Shown here one piece after another: positions 16,182 to 24,779 of a stretch of DNA of 64,000 nucleotides. Numbering within the stretch: the first letter of the stretch is position 1; each line of letters starts with the position of its first letter. Where the stretch lies: contig VGBZ01000004.1 of assembly GCA_016870275.1 (NCBI GenBank), positions 62,001 to 126,000 on the forward strand. The letters run 5' to 3'. The stretch is from Actinomycetota bacterium. GTDB lineage: Bacteria > Actinomycetota > Acidimicrobiia > Acidimicrobiales > Microtrichaceae. The position numbers and the translations under genes were made by a program. The notes under the pieces were generated by a model, which was not told the DNA's origin, searched no databases, and was given only the letters and a program-made list of their open reading frames with translations.

Positions 16182-17120
16182 ATGGCAAGAGACCGAGTGG
16201 ATCGTGACGAGGAGGATCTCGTCCGGCTGTACCTGACCGACATCGGTCAGTACCCGCTGCTCACCAAGGACGACGAGGTCCGTCTGGCGCAGGCCATCGA
16301 GCAGGGCGTGGCCGCCCGCAACGAACTCGAGGCCAACCAGAATGGCATGACGCCTGCCCGCAAGCGGGAGCTCCGTCGCACTGCCCGTGACGGTGAGAAC
16401 GCAGAGCGCACGTTCGTGCAGTCCAATCTCCGTCTCGTGGTGTCGATCGCCAAGAAGTATCAGGCGTCCGGCCTGCCCCTGTTGGACCTGATCCAGGAGG
16501 GCAACCTCGGCCTCATGCACGCCGTGGAGAAGTTCGACTGGCGCAAGGGCTTCAAGTTCTCCACCTACGCGACCTGGTGGATCCGTCAGGCCATCACGCG
16601 TGGTATCGCCAACACCGGTCGAACCATTCGCCTCCCGGTGCACGCTGGTGACACGCTCGCCCGTCTGCAGAAGGCCCGCAACCGCCTCGAGCACAAGCAC
16701 GGACGGCCGGCGACCCTGTCCGAACTCGCTGCCGAGGTCGAGATGCCCGAGGAGAAGGTGACCGAGGCGCTCCGGTTCGCTGCTGAACCGCTCTCGCTGA
16801 GCGAGCCCCTCCGTGAGGACGGCGATGCCGAGCTCGGCGACGTCGTGGAGGACCGTTCGGCAGAGTCACCGTTCGAGGTGGCCGCCACTGCGCTCCTGCC
16901 GGAGGAGATCAGTCGACTGCTCGCCCCACTCGATGAGCGTGAGCGAGAGATCCTCAAGCTCCGGTTCGGCCTGGACCGAGGGGAGCCGAGGACACTCGAG
17001 GAGGTCGGGGAGCACTTCAGCCTGACCCGCGAGCGGATCCGCCAGATCGAGGCCCGGGCGATGTCCAAGCTTCGTCATCCCTCCTCCGACACCGGCGCAC
17101 GGGACCTGCTCGCCGTCTGA
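16182..17120 (+). CDS. Primary-like sigma-70 factor (HrdB/SigB type)
   Basis: 312 residues. Regions seen: 1.2 (DLVRLYLTDIGQYPLLTKDD), 2 (SNLRLVVSIAKKYQ, LLDLIQEGNLGLMHAVEKFD, FSTYATWWIRQAITRGI), 3 (GRPATLSELAAEVEMPEEKV) and 4 (LDEREREILKLRFGLDRGE, TLEEVGEHFSLTRERIRQIE). The acidic region 1.1 of large housekeeping factors is absent, so it is either a short principal sigma factor or a group 2 factor; the window cannot decide. It recruits RNA polymerase to TTGACA/TATAAT-type promoters. ATG at 16182 with AGAGG upstream. Confidence 0.92.
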   Translation: MARDRVDRDEEDLVRLYLTDIGQYPLLTKDDEVRLAQAIEQGVAARNELEANQNGMTPARKRELRRTARDGENAERTFVQSNLRLVVSIAKKYQASGLPLLDLIQEGNLGLMHAVEKFDWRKGFKFSTYATWWIRQAITRGIANTGRTIRLPVHAGDTLARLQKARNRLEHKHGRPATLSELAAEVEMPEEKVTEALRFAAEPLSLSEPLREDGDAELGDVVEDRSAESPFEVAATALLPEEISRLLAPLDEREREILKLRFGLDRGEPRTLEEVGEHFSLTRERIRQIEARAMSKLRHPSSDTGARDLLAV

Positions 17121-17125
17121 TCCCC

Positions 17126-17141
17126 GGCCCGTCTGCGGGCC
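17126..17141. terminator. Short GC hairpin after the sigma factor gene
   Basis: GGCCCG, TCTG, CGGGCC begins five bases after the stop. The stem is perfect (6 bp) but lacks a T-run. Plausible intrinsic terminator. The following bases up to 17327 contain no gene. Confidence 0.4.
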
Positions 17142-17327
17142 CATCAGCGGGTTCTCCGACCCGTTCCCACATTCGTCCCGCCGGCGTATCGTGCCCTCGG
17201 CCTCCTGCGCCGGGTCGGGCCGCCGCTTCCCCACAGTGCCTCCGGTGAGTTCGTGTCGTCCGCGACCTCGCCCGGGGCTCGCTGATGGACAGCGCCGGGG
17301 TCGGCGGTCCGGGAGACGGAGACGGTC

Positions 17328-17963
17328 GTGTCGGGCAACCTCCTCTGGGGAGTCAAGGGCGGGAGTGGTGTCACCGTGGTGGCAGCGGGGCTGGCAGTGT
17401 CACTCGCTCGCCAACGGTCCGTCCTGCTCGCCGACCTCGCCGGCGACCAACCGGCAGTGTTCGGGCTGACCGACGACGACCGCCCCGGGATCTCTGAGTG
17501 GGCCACGGCCGCCGAGGTGCGCGAGGACTCACTGGCGCGACTGTGCCGGCCCGTTGCGCCCAACCTCGACCTGCTCACGCGCGGAGCTCTGAGCATCCCC
17601 GTGGACACCCCCGTTCGACTCGGCGCCGCCCTCGACAGTGACCATCGCAGCCTCGTCATCGACGCTGGCGTCCAACCGGCCGGGCTCGACCGGCAGGGGG
17701 CCTCGCTCACATCGGTGCTCGTGGTTCGCTCCTGCTACCTCGCTCTGCGGCGGGTGGTCCGTCTCGAGCACCCGCCCGACGTCGTGGTGCTCGTCGCCGA
17801 ACCGGGCCGATCCCTCGACCGCCGGGACGTCGAACGGGTCGTGGGGGCACCCGTGGTGGCGTCGGTCGAGGTCGACGCCTCAGTCGCCCGGAGGGTCGAT
17901 GCCGGCCTCCTCGCTCACCGGCTCCCGCCCACGCTCCAGCGGCTCGGCCGGAGATTCTCATGA
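17328..17963 (+). CDS. TadZ/CpaE/Ssd-like MinD-family protein of the tad pilus locus
   Basis: 211 residues. It opens with a deviant Walker A-like KGGSGVTVVAAGLAVSLAR and LLADLAGDQPAVFGL (the switch region), then RSLVIDAGVQ and a late VVVLVAEPGRSLD. This is the SIMIBI ATPase found at the start of tad loci, where it places the secretion machine; the mycobacterial counterpart is the septum-site protein Ssd. There is no receiver domain. GTG start at 17328. Its stop overlaps the TadA start by 4 nt (ATGA), so it opens the tad operon. Confidence 0.75.
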   Translation: MSGNLLWGVKGGSGVTVVAAGLAVSLARQRSVLLADLAGDQPAVFGLTDDDRPGISEWATAAEVREDSLARLCRPVAPNLDLLTRGALSIPVDTPVRLGAALDSDHRSLVIDAGVQPAGLDRQGASLTSVLVVRSCYLALRRVVRLEHPPDVVVLVAEPGRSLDRRDVERVVGAPVVASVEVDASVARRVDAGLLAHRLPPTLQRLGRRFS

Positions 17964-19120
17964 ACCAGCCCTCCGAAGCTCACCGAGCGTCCCTCCTTCC
18001 CGAGACCAGGGGTGACCCCGAACTCGCTCGGGCCGTCGGCCGGGTTCGGCGGCGCTTCGTCACCGGCCGCACCGCACCGCACGATCCGCTCGGAACGCTG
18101 CGCGAACTGCTCGCCGAGGAGGCTCCCCTGCTCGCTGCCGATCAGCTCGAGACGATCGCCTCGCGGCTCGTCGGTGATCTCGTCGGCCTGGGACACCTCG
18201 AGGCCATCCTCGACGATCCCGACGTGACCGACGTGCTGGTCAACGGTCCGGGGCCGGTGTGGATCGAACGATCCGGGCGGCTCGAGTGCACGTCGCTCGT
18301 ACTGGACCACCAGCAGATCAACCGGTCGATCGAGCGGCTCGTGCGACCGCTCGGCCGTCGGGCGGATCGGACCCATCCCATCGTGGACGCCCGGCTCGCC
18401 GACGGCACGCGCGTGGCAGTGGTGGTCGATCCCCTCGCAGTGGACGGCCCCGTCCTGGCGTTGCGCCGCCACCGCCGTGCCGTGGTCGGGTTCGAGGAAC
18501 TCGCCGGCCCTTTCGCTGATGCGCTCCGGGAGCGACTGCGAACCCGCAGGAACATCGTCGTCCACGGTGCGACCGGTTCCGGCAAGACGACCCTGCTCAA
18601 CGCTCTCGGATCGCTCGTGTCTCCCGACGAGCGGATCGTGACGATCGAGGATGTGGCAGAGTTGCGCCTCCCCGGCCGCCACGTCGTCCGTCTCGAGGCC
18701 CGTCCGGGAACCTCCGACGGTGTCGGTCGGGTCGCCATCAGGGAACTGGTCCGAGCTGCGCTCCGGCTCCGGCCGGACCGACTCGTGGTCGGCGAGGTGC
18801 GGGGGGCTGAGGCGCTCGACATGGTGTGGGCTCTCTCCACCGGCCACGACGGCGGGATGTCGACCGTGCACGCTTCGTCTCCGGTTGCGGCCATGCGTCG
18901 ACTCGCAACGCTCGCCCTGTCCGCTGGTGAGCCGCTCCCGTTGGCGGCGGTCGATGCGCAGGTTCGCTCAGCGGTCCATGTGCTCGTCGGTGTCGGTCGC
19001 CTCGACGGTGGCCGACGGGGGGTGGTGTCGATCCACGATGTCGATGACGCCGCAGCGTGTGACGCTCCACTCGACAGGGTCCTGCGTCCGGTCACGGTGG
19101 AACCGAGGTCGCTGCGGTGA
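17960..19120 (+). CDS. tadA: TadA/CpaF secretion ATPase
   Basis: 386 residues. It powers assembly of the pilus. Walker A VHGATGSGKTTLLNAL (residues about 197-212), Asp box ERIVTIEDVAELRLPG, Walker B region RPDRLVVGEVRGAEALDMV, His box TGHDGGMSTVHASSP. An N-terminal all-alpha region (1-75) precedes NVLVNGP-like VTDVLVNGPGPVWIER. Overlaps the neighbours on both sides by 4 nt. Confidence 0.93.
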   Translation: MNQPSEAHRASLLPETRGDPELARAVGRVRRRFVTGRTAPHDPLGTLRELLAEEAPLLAADQLETIASRLVGDLVGLGHLEAILDDPDVTDVLVNGPGPVWIERSGRLECTSLVLDHQQINRSIERLVRPLGRRADRTHPIVDARLADGTRVAVVVDPLAVDGPVLALRRHRRAVVGFEELAGPFADALRERLRTRRNIVVHGATGSGKTTLLNALGSLVSPDERIVTIEDVAELRLPGRHVVRLEARPGTSDGVGRVAIRELVRAALRLRPDRLVVGEVRGAEALDMVWALSTGHDGGMSTVHASSPVAAMRRLATLALSAGEPLPLAAVDAQVRSAVHVLVGVGRLDGGRRGVVSIHDVDDAAACDAPLDRVLRPVTVEPRSLR

Positions 19121-19806
19121 CGGCGCTCGTGTTCCTGTCGATCACGCTCGGCGGTGTCGGGGCGGTGGCGTTCCGGCGCACCAACCGTCGATCCCGCCAG
19201 CGGCGCTGGGAGGCTGCCGTGCTCGCACTCGGAGGCGAACTCGCCCGTTCGGTGCGTGGCGGCGCCACGCTGTCCGAGGCGTTCGCGGCCGCCAGCCTCG
19301 ATCACGGTGGTCCTCTGGCCGGTGAACTCGAGTCGATTCAGGCTCGACTGGCCCGCGGGGCGTCCCTCGACGAAGCCCTCTGCGCCGCTGGGTCGCCGGC
19401 GTCGGGTGCGTCGGTCCCGGGAGCGCCGGAACCCGGTGCAGCGTCAGACGGTCGTCGGTCGCTCGACGATCGACGTTCGTGGCGTGTGCTCATCAGGGCG
19501 TGTCGACTCGGTGAAGGCTCGACCGGCGATGCGGCGTCGGTCATCGACGGCGCCGTGGCGTCGATCGTCGACGACCTCGAGCTCGCCGACGAGACCGCCG
19601 CGCTCACCTCGCAGGCCCGCACGTCGGTCTGGGTACTCGCAGCGCTCCCCGTCGTCGGCGCCGCCGTTTTCGCTCTGGTCGACCCTCGGGTGGCCGGTGT
19701 CCTCACCACCACCGGTCCTGGGCGGGTCTGCTTGGTCGTCGGATTGTCGCTCGACGCAGCGGGACTCTGGAGCGCAGGCCGCATCGTGGATCGGTCGATG
19801 CGCTGA
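19117..19806 (+). CDS. tadB: TadB-like inner-membrane platform protein
   Basis: 229 residues with a short N-terminal hydrophobic segment, a cytoplasmic T2SSF domain (RRWEAAVLALGGELARSVRGGATLSEAFA, residues 28-60; RACRLGEGSTGDAASVIDG) and two C-terminal membrane segments. Actinobacterial TadB proteins are short like this one. It forms the membrane platform engaged by TadA. GTG start overlaps tadA by 4 nt; the end overlaps tadC by one base. Confidence 0.82.
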   Translation: MTALVFLSITLGGVGAVAFRRTNRRSRQRRWEAAVLALGGELARSVRGGATLSEAFAAASLDHGGPLAGELESIQARLARGASLDEALCAAGSPASGASVPGAPEPGAASDGRRSLDDRRSWRVLIRACRLGEGSTGDAASVIDGAVASIVDDLELADETAALTSQARTSVWVLAALPVVGAAVFALVDPRVAGVLTTTGPGRVCLVVGLSLDAAGLWSAGRIVDRSMR

Positions 19807-20612
19807 TGTCGACGGTGTTGGCCCTGATCGCCGGCATTGCCACCTGGCGGCTCCTCGTTCGTCGACCGTTTCCCTGGCGGGATCCGAGTTGTTGTTCTGA
19901 CGTGGTCGCTCTCGAGGCGATCGCCGGCGATGGTTCGGGCCGCCCGTCACCGCCACGCCTGAGCACTCCAACCGCATCGCTGTCGGGTCGCTTTGCTGCG
20001 CTCGACCCAAGGAAGTCGATCCGGGCCCCCAGCGCTCCGGGGAGCGACGATCACGCATCCTCTGTCGACCTGCTCGCCGTCACGATCGCAGCGGGATGGA
20101 CCATTCCCATGGCGGTCCAGTCGATCGGCGAGTCAGGCGACGGTGCGACCGCAACGGCGCTGAAGCGGGTGAGTGCTGCAGAACAGCGTGGTTCGGGCTT
20201 CCTCGATGCCCTCGACGAACTCGAGCGTTCGCTCGGGAGTCAGGGTCGCGACCTGCGGGTTCCGCTCGCAGCAGCGGTCAGCGCCGGTACTCCGGTCGGC
20301 CCGGCACTGCAACGTCTGGCTGACCAGCACCGACGCCGGCGGCGACGGCTCGTCGAGGCGCGAATCCGTCGACTTCCCGTGTTGTTGCTGTTGCCGTTGT
20401 GCGGCTTCGTCCTCCCGGCGTTCGTGGTGCTCACCCTCGTTCCGGTGGGCCTGGCGACTGTCGCCGAGTTGGATGTCGCCGATCTGAGCGTGTCCGGACC
20501 GGGCGGGCCCGATCCGAATGTGGACGGGCCGCTGGGCCAGCAGCCCGAAGCGGACCCGACCGTGATCACCGAGGACGTCCCACCCGTCGCCTCGATCGAA
20601 CCCCCCCGGTGA
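19806..20612 (+). CDS. tadC: TadC-like inner-membrane platform protein
   Basis: 268 residues. A hydrophobic N-terminus, a low-complexity linker (about 40-75), then a T2SSF domain: SVDLLAVTIAAGWTIPMAV, RVSAAEQRGSGFLDALDELE, AAAVSAGTPVGPALQRLADQ and an RRRRRLVEARIRRLPVL helix leading to two membrane spans. The C-terminal 45 residues are an acidic, proline-rich tail (DPNVDGPLGQQPEADP) of unknown role. Works with TadB. ATG overlaps the tadB stop (TGATG). Confidence 0.82.
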   Translation: MSTVLALIAGIATWRLLVRRPFPWRDPSCCSDVVALEAIAGDGSGRPSPPRLSTPTASLSGRFAALDPRKSIRAPSAPGSDDHASSVDLLAVTIAAGWTIPMAVQSIGESGDGATATALKRVSAAEQRGSGFLDALDELERSLGSQGRDLRVPLAAAVSAGTPVGPALQRLADQHRRRRRRLVEARIRRLPVLLLLPLCGFVLPAFVVLTLVPVGLATVAELDVADLSVSGPGGPDPNVDGPLGQQPEADPTVITEDVPPVASIEPPR

Positions 20613-20677
20613 GTTCCGACCCCCGGGCCGTGCGCTTCCCCTGTTCAGTCCCTCGACCAGCAAACCTTGGAGATCAC

Positions 20678-20986
20678 GTGAACCAGATGAGTCGTCGAGT
20701 CGTTCCGCCGCCCCGTTCCGTCGTCTCGGGGCCCTCGGGCGGTCGAGTTGTGTTCGATCCGTGCCGCCTCAGTCGGTGCCGGGCCGCTCTGGTACGCCTG
20801 CACGTTGCGTGCTGGGCGCCTCCGCCGGTGCGGGACCAGCGGGGTCAGGGGACCGTGGAGTACGCCATCGTCCTGATCGGTGCCGCAGCAGTCGCTCTGG
20901 CGTTGGTCGCCTGGGTGGCCCGCTCCGGCGCGATCGGCCGCCTCTTCGATGCGGTGATCGGCCGAGTGCTGAACTCGGCCGGGTGA
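20678..20986 (+). CDS. Flp/DUF4244-type pilin-like protein
   Basis: 102 residues. The mature region matches the actinobacterial Flp-like pilin (DUF4244): RDQRGQGTVEYAIVLIGAAA, with the conserved glutamate five residues after the expected cleavage site (G/TVEYA), a hydrophobic helix, and a short tail. The preceding 55 residues form an unusually long basic leader. GTG at 20678 follows TTGGAG. The last codons (from VIGRVLNSAG) lie in the first copy of the 30-bp tandem repeat, and the TGA is shared with the TadE start. Confidence 0.75.
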   Translation: MNQMSRRVVPPPRSVVSGPSGGRVVFDPCRLSRCRAALVRLHVACWAPPPVRDQRGQGTVEYAIVLIGAAAVALALVAWVARSGAIGRLFDAVIGRVLNSAG

Positions 20987-21080
20987 TGGGGCCGAGTGCT
21001 GAACTCGGCCGGGTGATGGGGCCGAGTGCTGAACTCGGCCGGGTGATGGGGCCGAGTGCTGAACTCGGCCGGGTGATGGG
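20961..21080. repeat. Four exact tandem copies of a 30-bp unit spanning the pilin stop and TadE start
   Basis: The unit starting GCCGAGTGCTGAACTCGGCC repeats at 20961, 20991, 21021 and 21051, with no mismatch, and a partial GCCG at 21081. Every unit contains GGCCGAGT-GCTGA-ACTCGGCC (8-bp hairpin) and GGGTGATGGG, which holds a TGA, a GTG and an ATG. Thirty bases is ten codons, so copy number can change without shifting the TadE frame: each copy adds ten residues (MGPSAELGRV) or offers another start. Confidence 0.95.
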
Positions 21081-21468
21081 GCCGGCGTGTCGATCCGGCC
21101 GTCGTCGAGGTGGCCTGCGGGGTCAGGCGAGCGTGGAGACGGCTCTGGTCCTGCCGATCGTGGTGTTGGTCGTGCTCGTGGTGTTGCAGGCCGTCCTGCT
21201 CGCTCGAGATCAGGTGCTCGTCGTGCATGCGGCACGGACTGCGGCCCGGGCGGTGGCGGTCGAGGGACAGCCTGCGGCGGCGTCCCGGGTCGTGGCGGCG
21301 CAGGGGTTCGGCAGTCGTGCCCGTACCTCGGTGGCGGGTCAGGTCCGACCCGGCGGGCTGGCACAGGTGGCTGTGGAACTCGACCCGGTGCGCGTACCGA
21401 TCATCGGCCGCAGCCTCGGGGGCCTGCGCCTCCGTGAGCGCTTCGCCGTGATCGTCGAGGGCCCGTAG
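20986..21468 (+). CDS. TadE-like pseudopilin
   Basis: Up to 160 residues from the first ATG (20986), which overlaps the pilin stop as TGATG. GTG/ATG pairs recur in frame at 21013/21016, 21043/21046 and 21073/21076, so the true start is unsure. After the repeat-encoded N-terminus comes RGQASVETALVLPIVVLVVL, the TadE-type cleavage site and hydrophobic helix with its glutamate, then LLARDQVLVVHAARTAARAVAVEG and a beta-rich tail. TadE proteins are minor pilins exported by the TadA machine. No strong Shine-Dalgarno precedes any candidate start; coupling to pilin translation is likely. Confidence 0.8.
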   Translation: MGPSAELGRVMGPSAELGRVMGPSAELGRVMGPACRSGRRRGGLRGQASVETALVLPIVVLVVLVVLQAVLLARDQVLVVHAARTAARAVAVEGQPAAASRVVAAQGFGSRARTSVAGQVRPGGLAQVAVELDPVRVPIIGRSLGGLRLRERFAVIVEGP

Positions 21469-21582
21469 AGCGCACCGTCGCAGTGCGTACCACTGGTTGC
21501 GTTCGCTGCGATGGGCGGAACACGTTCGGTTCGTTGAGGGTCGGGTGAGTGACGTCAGGGCAGCGACCACGGGGGAGCGAGG

Positions 21583-24006
21583 TCACGAGCGCTCGAGAGT
21601 GTGTTCGAGCAGGCGTCGAGCGGCGGCCTTGTCGAGCGGTTCGTTGCCGTTGCCGCACTTGGGCGATTGCACGCATGCCGGACACCCGGCGGCGCACGGG
21701 CACGACCGCAGCACCTCGAGGGTTGCTGCGAGGTGAAGGTCTGCTGCAGCGTGGGCCAGGTCAGCGATTCCGGAACCGCCGGGGTGGGCGTCGTGGATGC
21801 AGACCGTGGCGGCGTCGGTGTCGGGCAGGAAGGCGGTCGACACGCCGCCGACGTCCCACCGATCGCAGATCGCAATGACGGGGAGGATGCCGATGCCGGC
21901 GTGTTCTGCGGCGTGGAGCGCACCGGTGAGCTCGGCGGAACCCAGGCTCGCTGCGGCGAGCAACTCGTCGTCGTAGACGGTCCACACTGCCCGGGTCTGG
22001 AGAATCGACGGCGTGATGCCGTCGGTGGGGCCGAACTCCACCCGGTCGAGCACCTCGTGTGTGGTGGCGTCGCGTTCCTGGTAGCCGGTCACGACTGTCG
22101 TGACCTCGACAACGCCGAGGTGGTGAGGGGCGAGACCGACGTGTGCGGACCGTTCGACTGCGAGAATCCTGAGGTCGGTGGTGGATCGGGCCTGGGTGTA
22201 GGTGCGACCGGGGTCGGGTTGCACCAACACGGTCCGCGCCGCGTGTTCGATCCCGATGACCCGCCACGCCCGACCTTGGTGGAGGTAGACGGCCCCCGGG
22301 TGCGCCGTCGCCGCAATCCGTGCGTGATCGAGGGTGGCGATCGTCGTCGGGCCTCGCCGTCCGGACGGACCGGGCCCGGTGCCCGCGGTGCGGATGCGGT
22401 ACTCCCCTCGGCTGGCCGTGCGCAGTCCGATGGTTGGTGCGGGATCGCCCCGGCCGGTCCAGCGGATCGCCGGCGTCCCGTCGGCCCTCTGGCGCACGGT
22501 CGCCCGATCGGTGCGGACGAGTTCGCTCACGGCGTCGTCGAGTTCGGGACCCCAGAGGTCGCGGTCGGCGGGTTCGATCGGAGCTTCGGCGGCGGCGCAA
22601 CCGATCTGGGGGACCATGATCTCCGGGTTGGTGATGTTCACCACGGTCCGTTCCCGCGGTCGCCCGAAGAGGGTCTCGGGGTGACGAACGATCCACTGGT
22701 CGAGCTGGTCCTGGCCGGCGACCAGCACCGCCACCGATGGTTGGTGCTCCCGCCCGCTGCGGCCGACCTGCTGGTGGAATGACGCTGCGGTGCCCGGGTA
22801 CCCGCTCAACACGACAGCGTCGAGGCCGCCGATGTCGACGCCGAGTTCGAGCGCGCTCGTGGCGACGACCACCGAGAGCGAACCGTCGGCGAGCTGAGCC
22901 TCGACCTCGCGACGCTCCTCGGCGAGGTAGCCGGCCCGGTAGGCGCGGACACCGTCGGCCAGTTCACTCGGGAGCATCCGTCGGAGCTGTTCGGCGATCA
23001 GTTCGGTGCTTCGCCGGGATCGGCAGAACACGAGCGTGCGCAGACCGGAACGCACGAGTCGGCTGGCGACGAGGGTCGTCTCGGCGTGCAGAGACCATCG
23101 CACCGGCTCGTCGAGGTCGGCGGATTCCTCGAGAGCGGCCTCCGGGTTCCAGAACAGGATCGTGCGCCGACCGCGAGGCGCAGCGTCGTGGTCGACTGGC
23201 GTGACCGGCAACCCGCAGAGCGCCGTGGCGAGGTCGGCGGGATCACCGATCGTCGCTGAGCTGAACGCGAACTGCGGGTCCCCGCCATGACGTGCGGCGA
23301 GTCGTCGGAGCCGGCGCAGCACGTGGGCGGTCTGGCTTCCGAACACTCCCCGGAAGACGTGGAGTTCGTCGATGACGACGAGTTGGAGTCGGGAGAGGAA
23401 CCGACCCCAGCGGTCGTGGTCGGGGAGAACGCCCTGGTGCAGCATCTCCGGGTTGGTCACGATGACATCGGCGTGCGTGCGGACCCAGTGGCGTTCCTCC
23501 CGGCCGCAGTCGCCGTCGTAGGCGGCGACGGTCACGCCGGGGAGCCGCCAGGAGGCGAGCGAGCGGAGTTGGTCGCGGGCGAGCGCCTTGGTGGGGAAGA
23601 CCATGCAGACGCTCCCCCCGGCAGTGGCCACCTCGGCGGCGCGCAGTTGGTAGGCGAGCGACTTGCCCGAACCGGTACCGGTACTGAGGACCACCGACCG
23701 TCCGGAGCGGAGGACGTCGGCCGCCTCGACCTGGTGGGCCCAGAACGAGTCGTGGGGGACGTGCTGGCGAACGGCGTCGCTCGGCGGTGGATCCAGGGGT
23801 TCGGTGGTTCCGATGCGCGCCGGCTGTCGTTCCACATGGACGAGTCGGGCGTCCTCGGACCACTCCAGCACCAGGTCGTCGATGGTCACCCCCGGGTCGG
23901 ACCGATCCACGTGGTTCGGGGAGCGGTCGATGAACCCGTTCGGTCCGCCGGCTGTTCCCCCGATTGTGTCCCCGGCTGAGTCGGGGGAACGATCTCGGGC
24001 TGTCAT
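21583..24006 (-). CDS. DEAD/DEAH-box helicase, MrfA/YprA type with DUF1998-like zinc domain
   Basis: 807 residues. Helicase motifs: Q-like FWAHQVEAAD, I VLSTGTGSGKSLAYQ (residues about 93-108), Ia VFPTKALARDQ, II VIDELHVF (DELH), III FSSATIGDPADLA, IV LVFCRSRRSTELIA, V VVATSALELGVDIG, VI QQVGRSGRE. The C-terminal domain ends with a cysteine cluster CPCAAGCPACVQSPKCGNGN, which binds zinc. Bacillus MrfA in this family removes mitomycin lesions. The Mycobacterium homologue also lies beside the tad locus, as I recall (Rv3649 near Rv3654c-Rv3660c). It converges on the tad operon; a 114-base gap has no clear terminator. Confidence 0.92.
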   Translation of the reverse strand: MTARDRSPDSAGDTIGGTAGGPNGFIDRSPNHVDRSDPGVTIDDLVLEWSEDARLVHVERQPARIGTTEPLDPPPSDAVRQHVPHDSFWAHQVEAADVLRSGRSVVLSTGTGSGKSLAYQLRAAEVATAGGSVCMVFPTKALARDQLRSLASWRLPGVTVAAYDGDCGREERHWVRTHADVIVTNPEMLHQGVLPDHDRWGRFLSRLQLVVIDELHVFRGVFGSQTAHVLRRLRRLAARHGGDPQFAFSSATIGDPADLATALCGLPVTPVDHDAAPRGRRTILFWNPEAALEESADLDEPVRWSLHAETTLVASRLVRSGLRTLVFCRSRRSTELIAEQLRRMLPSELADGVRAYRAGYLAEERREVEAQLADGSLSVVVATSALELGVDIGGLDAVVLSGYPGTAASFHQQVGRSGREHQPSVAVLVAGQDQLDQWIVRHPETLFGRPRERTVVNITNPEIMVPQIGCAAAEAPIEPADRDLWGPELDDAVSELVRTDRATVRQRADGTPAIRWTGRGDPAPTIGLRTASRGEYRIRTAGTGPGPSGRRGPTTIATLDHARIAATAHPGAVYLHQGRAWRVIGIEHAARTVLVQPDPGRTYTQARSTTDLRILAVERSAHVGLAPHHLGVVEVTTVVTGYQERDATTHEVLDRVEFGPTDGITPSILQTRAVWTVYDDELLAAASLGSAELTGALHAAEHAGIGILPVIAICDRWDVGGVSTAFLPDTDAATVCIHDAHPGGSGIADLAHAAADLHLAATLEVLRSCPCAAGCPACVQSPKCGNGNEPLDKAAARRLLEHTLERS

Positions 24007-24083
24007 GTGAACGTGAGGCTACGAGGATGCTTCGCTCGCTGTCGGGCAGTCGTCGGCCGGCGACATCGTCGTAGGCTCGAAGG

Positions 24084-24407
24084 ATGCTCTTCGACGTGTC
24101 CATCGTGCGCCGGGGCACGTGGTCGCACCTCGTCGTGGTGGGCGACGTCGACTTGGCGACGCTGCCGGCGCTGCGGGCGGGCATCGACTCCGCTGACACG
24201 CGTGATGTCGTGGTGGACCTCACGTCGGTCGGTGCGATCGATCCGGTGGCACTCGGCCCGTTGCTCATGGTTGCACTCAGGTGCACCCGGCGCTCTGGAC
24301 GCTTCGTCGTGGCCTGTCCCGACGGTCCGGCTCGGGATCTGCTCGGCGAACTGCGACTCGACGCCGTCTGGGAGCTCACCGACTCTGCCGAAGCCGTGTT
24401 CGGCTGA
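24084..24407 (+). CDS. STAS-domain protein lacking the phosphorylatable serine
   Basis: 107 residues, a whole STAS domain: HLVVVGDVDLATLPALRAGI, DVVVDLTSVGAIDPVALGPLL. Anti-anti-sigma factors such as BldG/SpoIIAA carry D-S-[ST]-G at this position, where the serine is phosphorylated by an anti-sigma kinase; here it is D-P-V-A, so this switch cannot work. In Streptomyces, bldG lies next to the same helicase (from memory), so this is probably its positional counterpart, altered or repurposed. No anti-sigma kinase gene is adjacent. ATG at 24084, divergent from the helicase by 77 bases. Confidence 0.82.
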   Translation: MLFDVSIVRRGTWSHLVVVGDVDLATLPALRAGIDSADTRDVVVDLTSVGAIDPVALGPLLMVALRCTRRSGRFVVACPDGPARDLLGELRLDAVWELTDSAEAVFG

Positions 24408-24437
24408 GTACCTCCGGGCCCCTTCCCAGGGTGCGGA

Positions 24438-24779
24438 TCAGGACTCCTCAGCGGTCCATGACTCATCGATTGCGTCGGGGACCGCAGGTGAGACCCCGGT
24501 GCGTCGGATGGAGCGGCCGAGGAGGTGGCTCGCCGCAGGGACGGTCCACAGCTGGAGGACCAGCGCGAGCACAAGGAGTGCAGCGGAACCCCAGGAGGGC
24601 GCTCGCAGCGCAGCCGCTGTGAGCGTGGCCACGAGCGACAGCGTGGCGGGCTTGGTGACCACGTGGATCCGGGCGTAGACGTCGCGCATCCGGAACATCC
24701 CGACGGCAGCGACGAGCGCAAAGGCGGATCCGACCAACAGGAGCGTGCCCGCCACGACGTCGCGAATGATCTCGATCAC
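24438..24779 (-). CDS. mrpG: Monovalent cation/H+ antiporter subunit G
   Basis: 113 residues with three membrane helices (DVVAGTLLLVGSAFALVAAVG, then SLVATLTAAAL and AALLVLALVLQLW). The family signature GMFRMRDVYARIHVVTKPATL is present. It belongs to the heteromeric Mrp (Mnh) complex that exchanges Na+ or K+ for H+. GTG at 24779 overlaps the mrpF stop by 4 nt. Last gene of the A-G operon, converging on the STAS gene. Confidence 0.9.
   Translation of the reverse strand: MIEIIRDVVAGTLLLVGSAFALVAAVGMFRMRDVYARIHVVTKPATLSLVATLTAAALRAPSWGSAALLVLALVLQLWTVPAASHLLGRSIRRTGVSPAVPDAIDESWTAEES

Noticed and set aside
20961-21080. CRISPR-like array
   Set aside because: The 30-bp units are directly adjacent with no spacers and lie within coding sequence; no cas genes are present.
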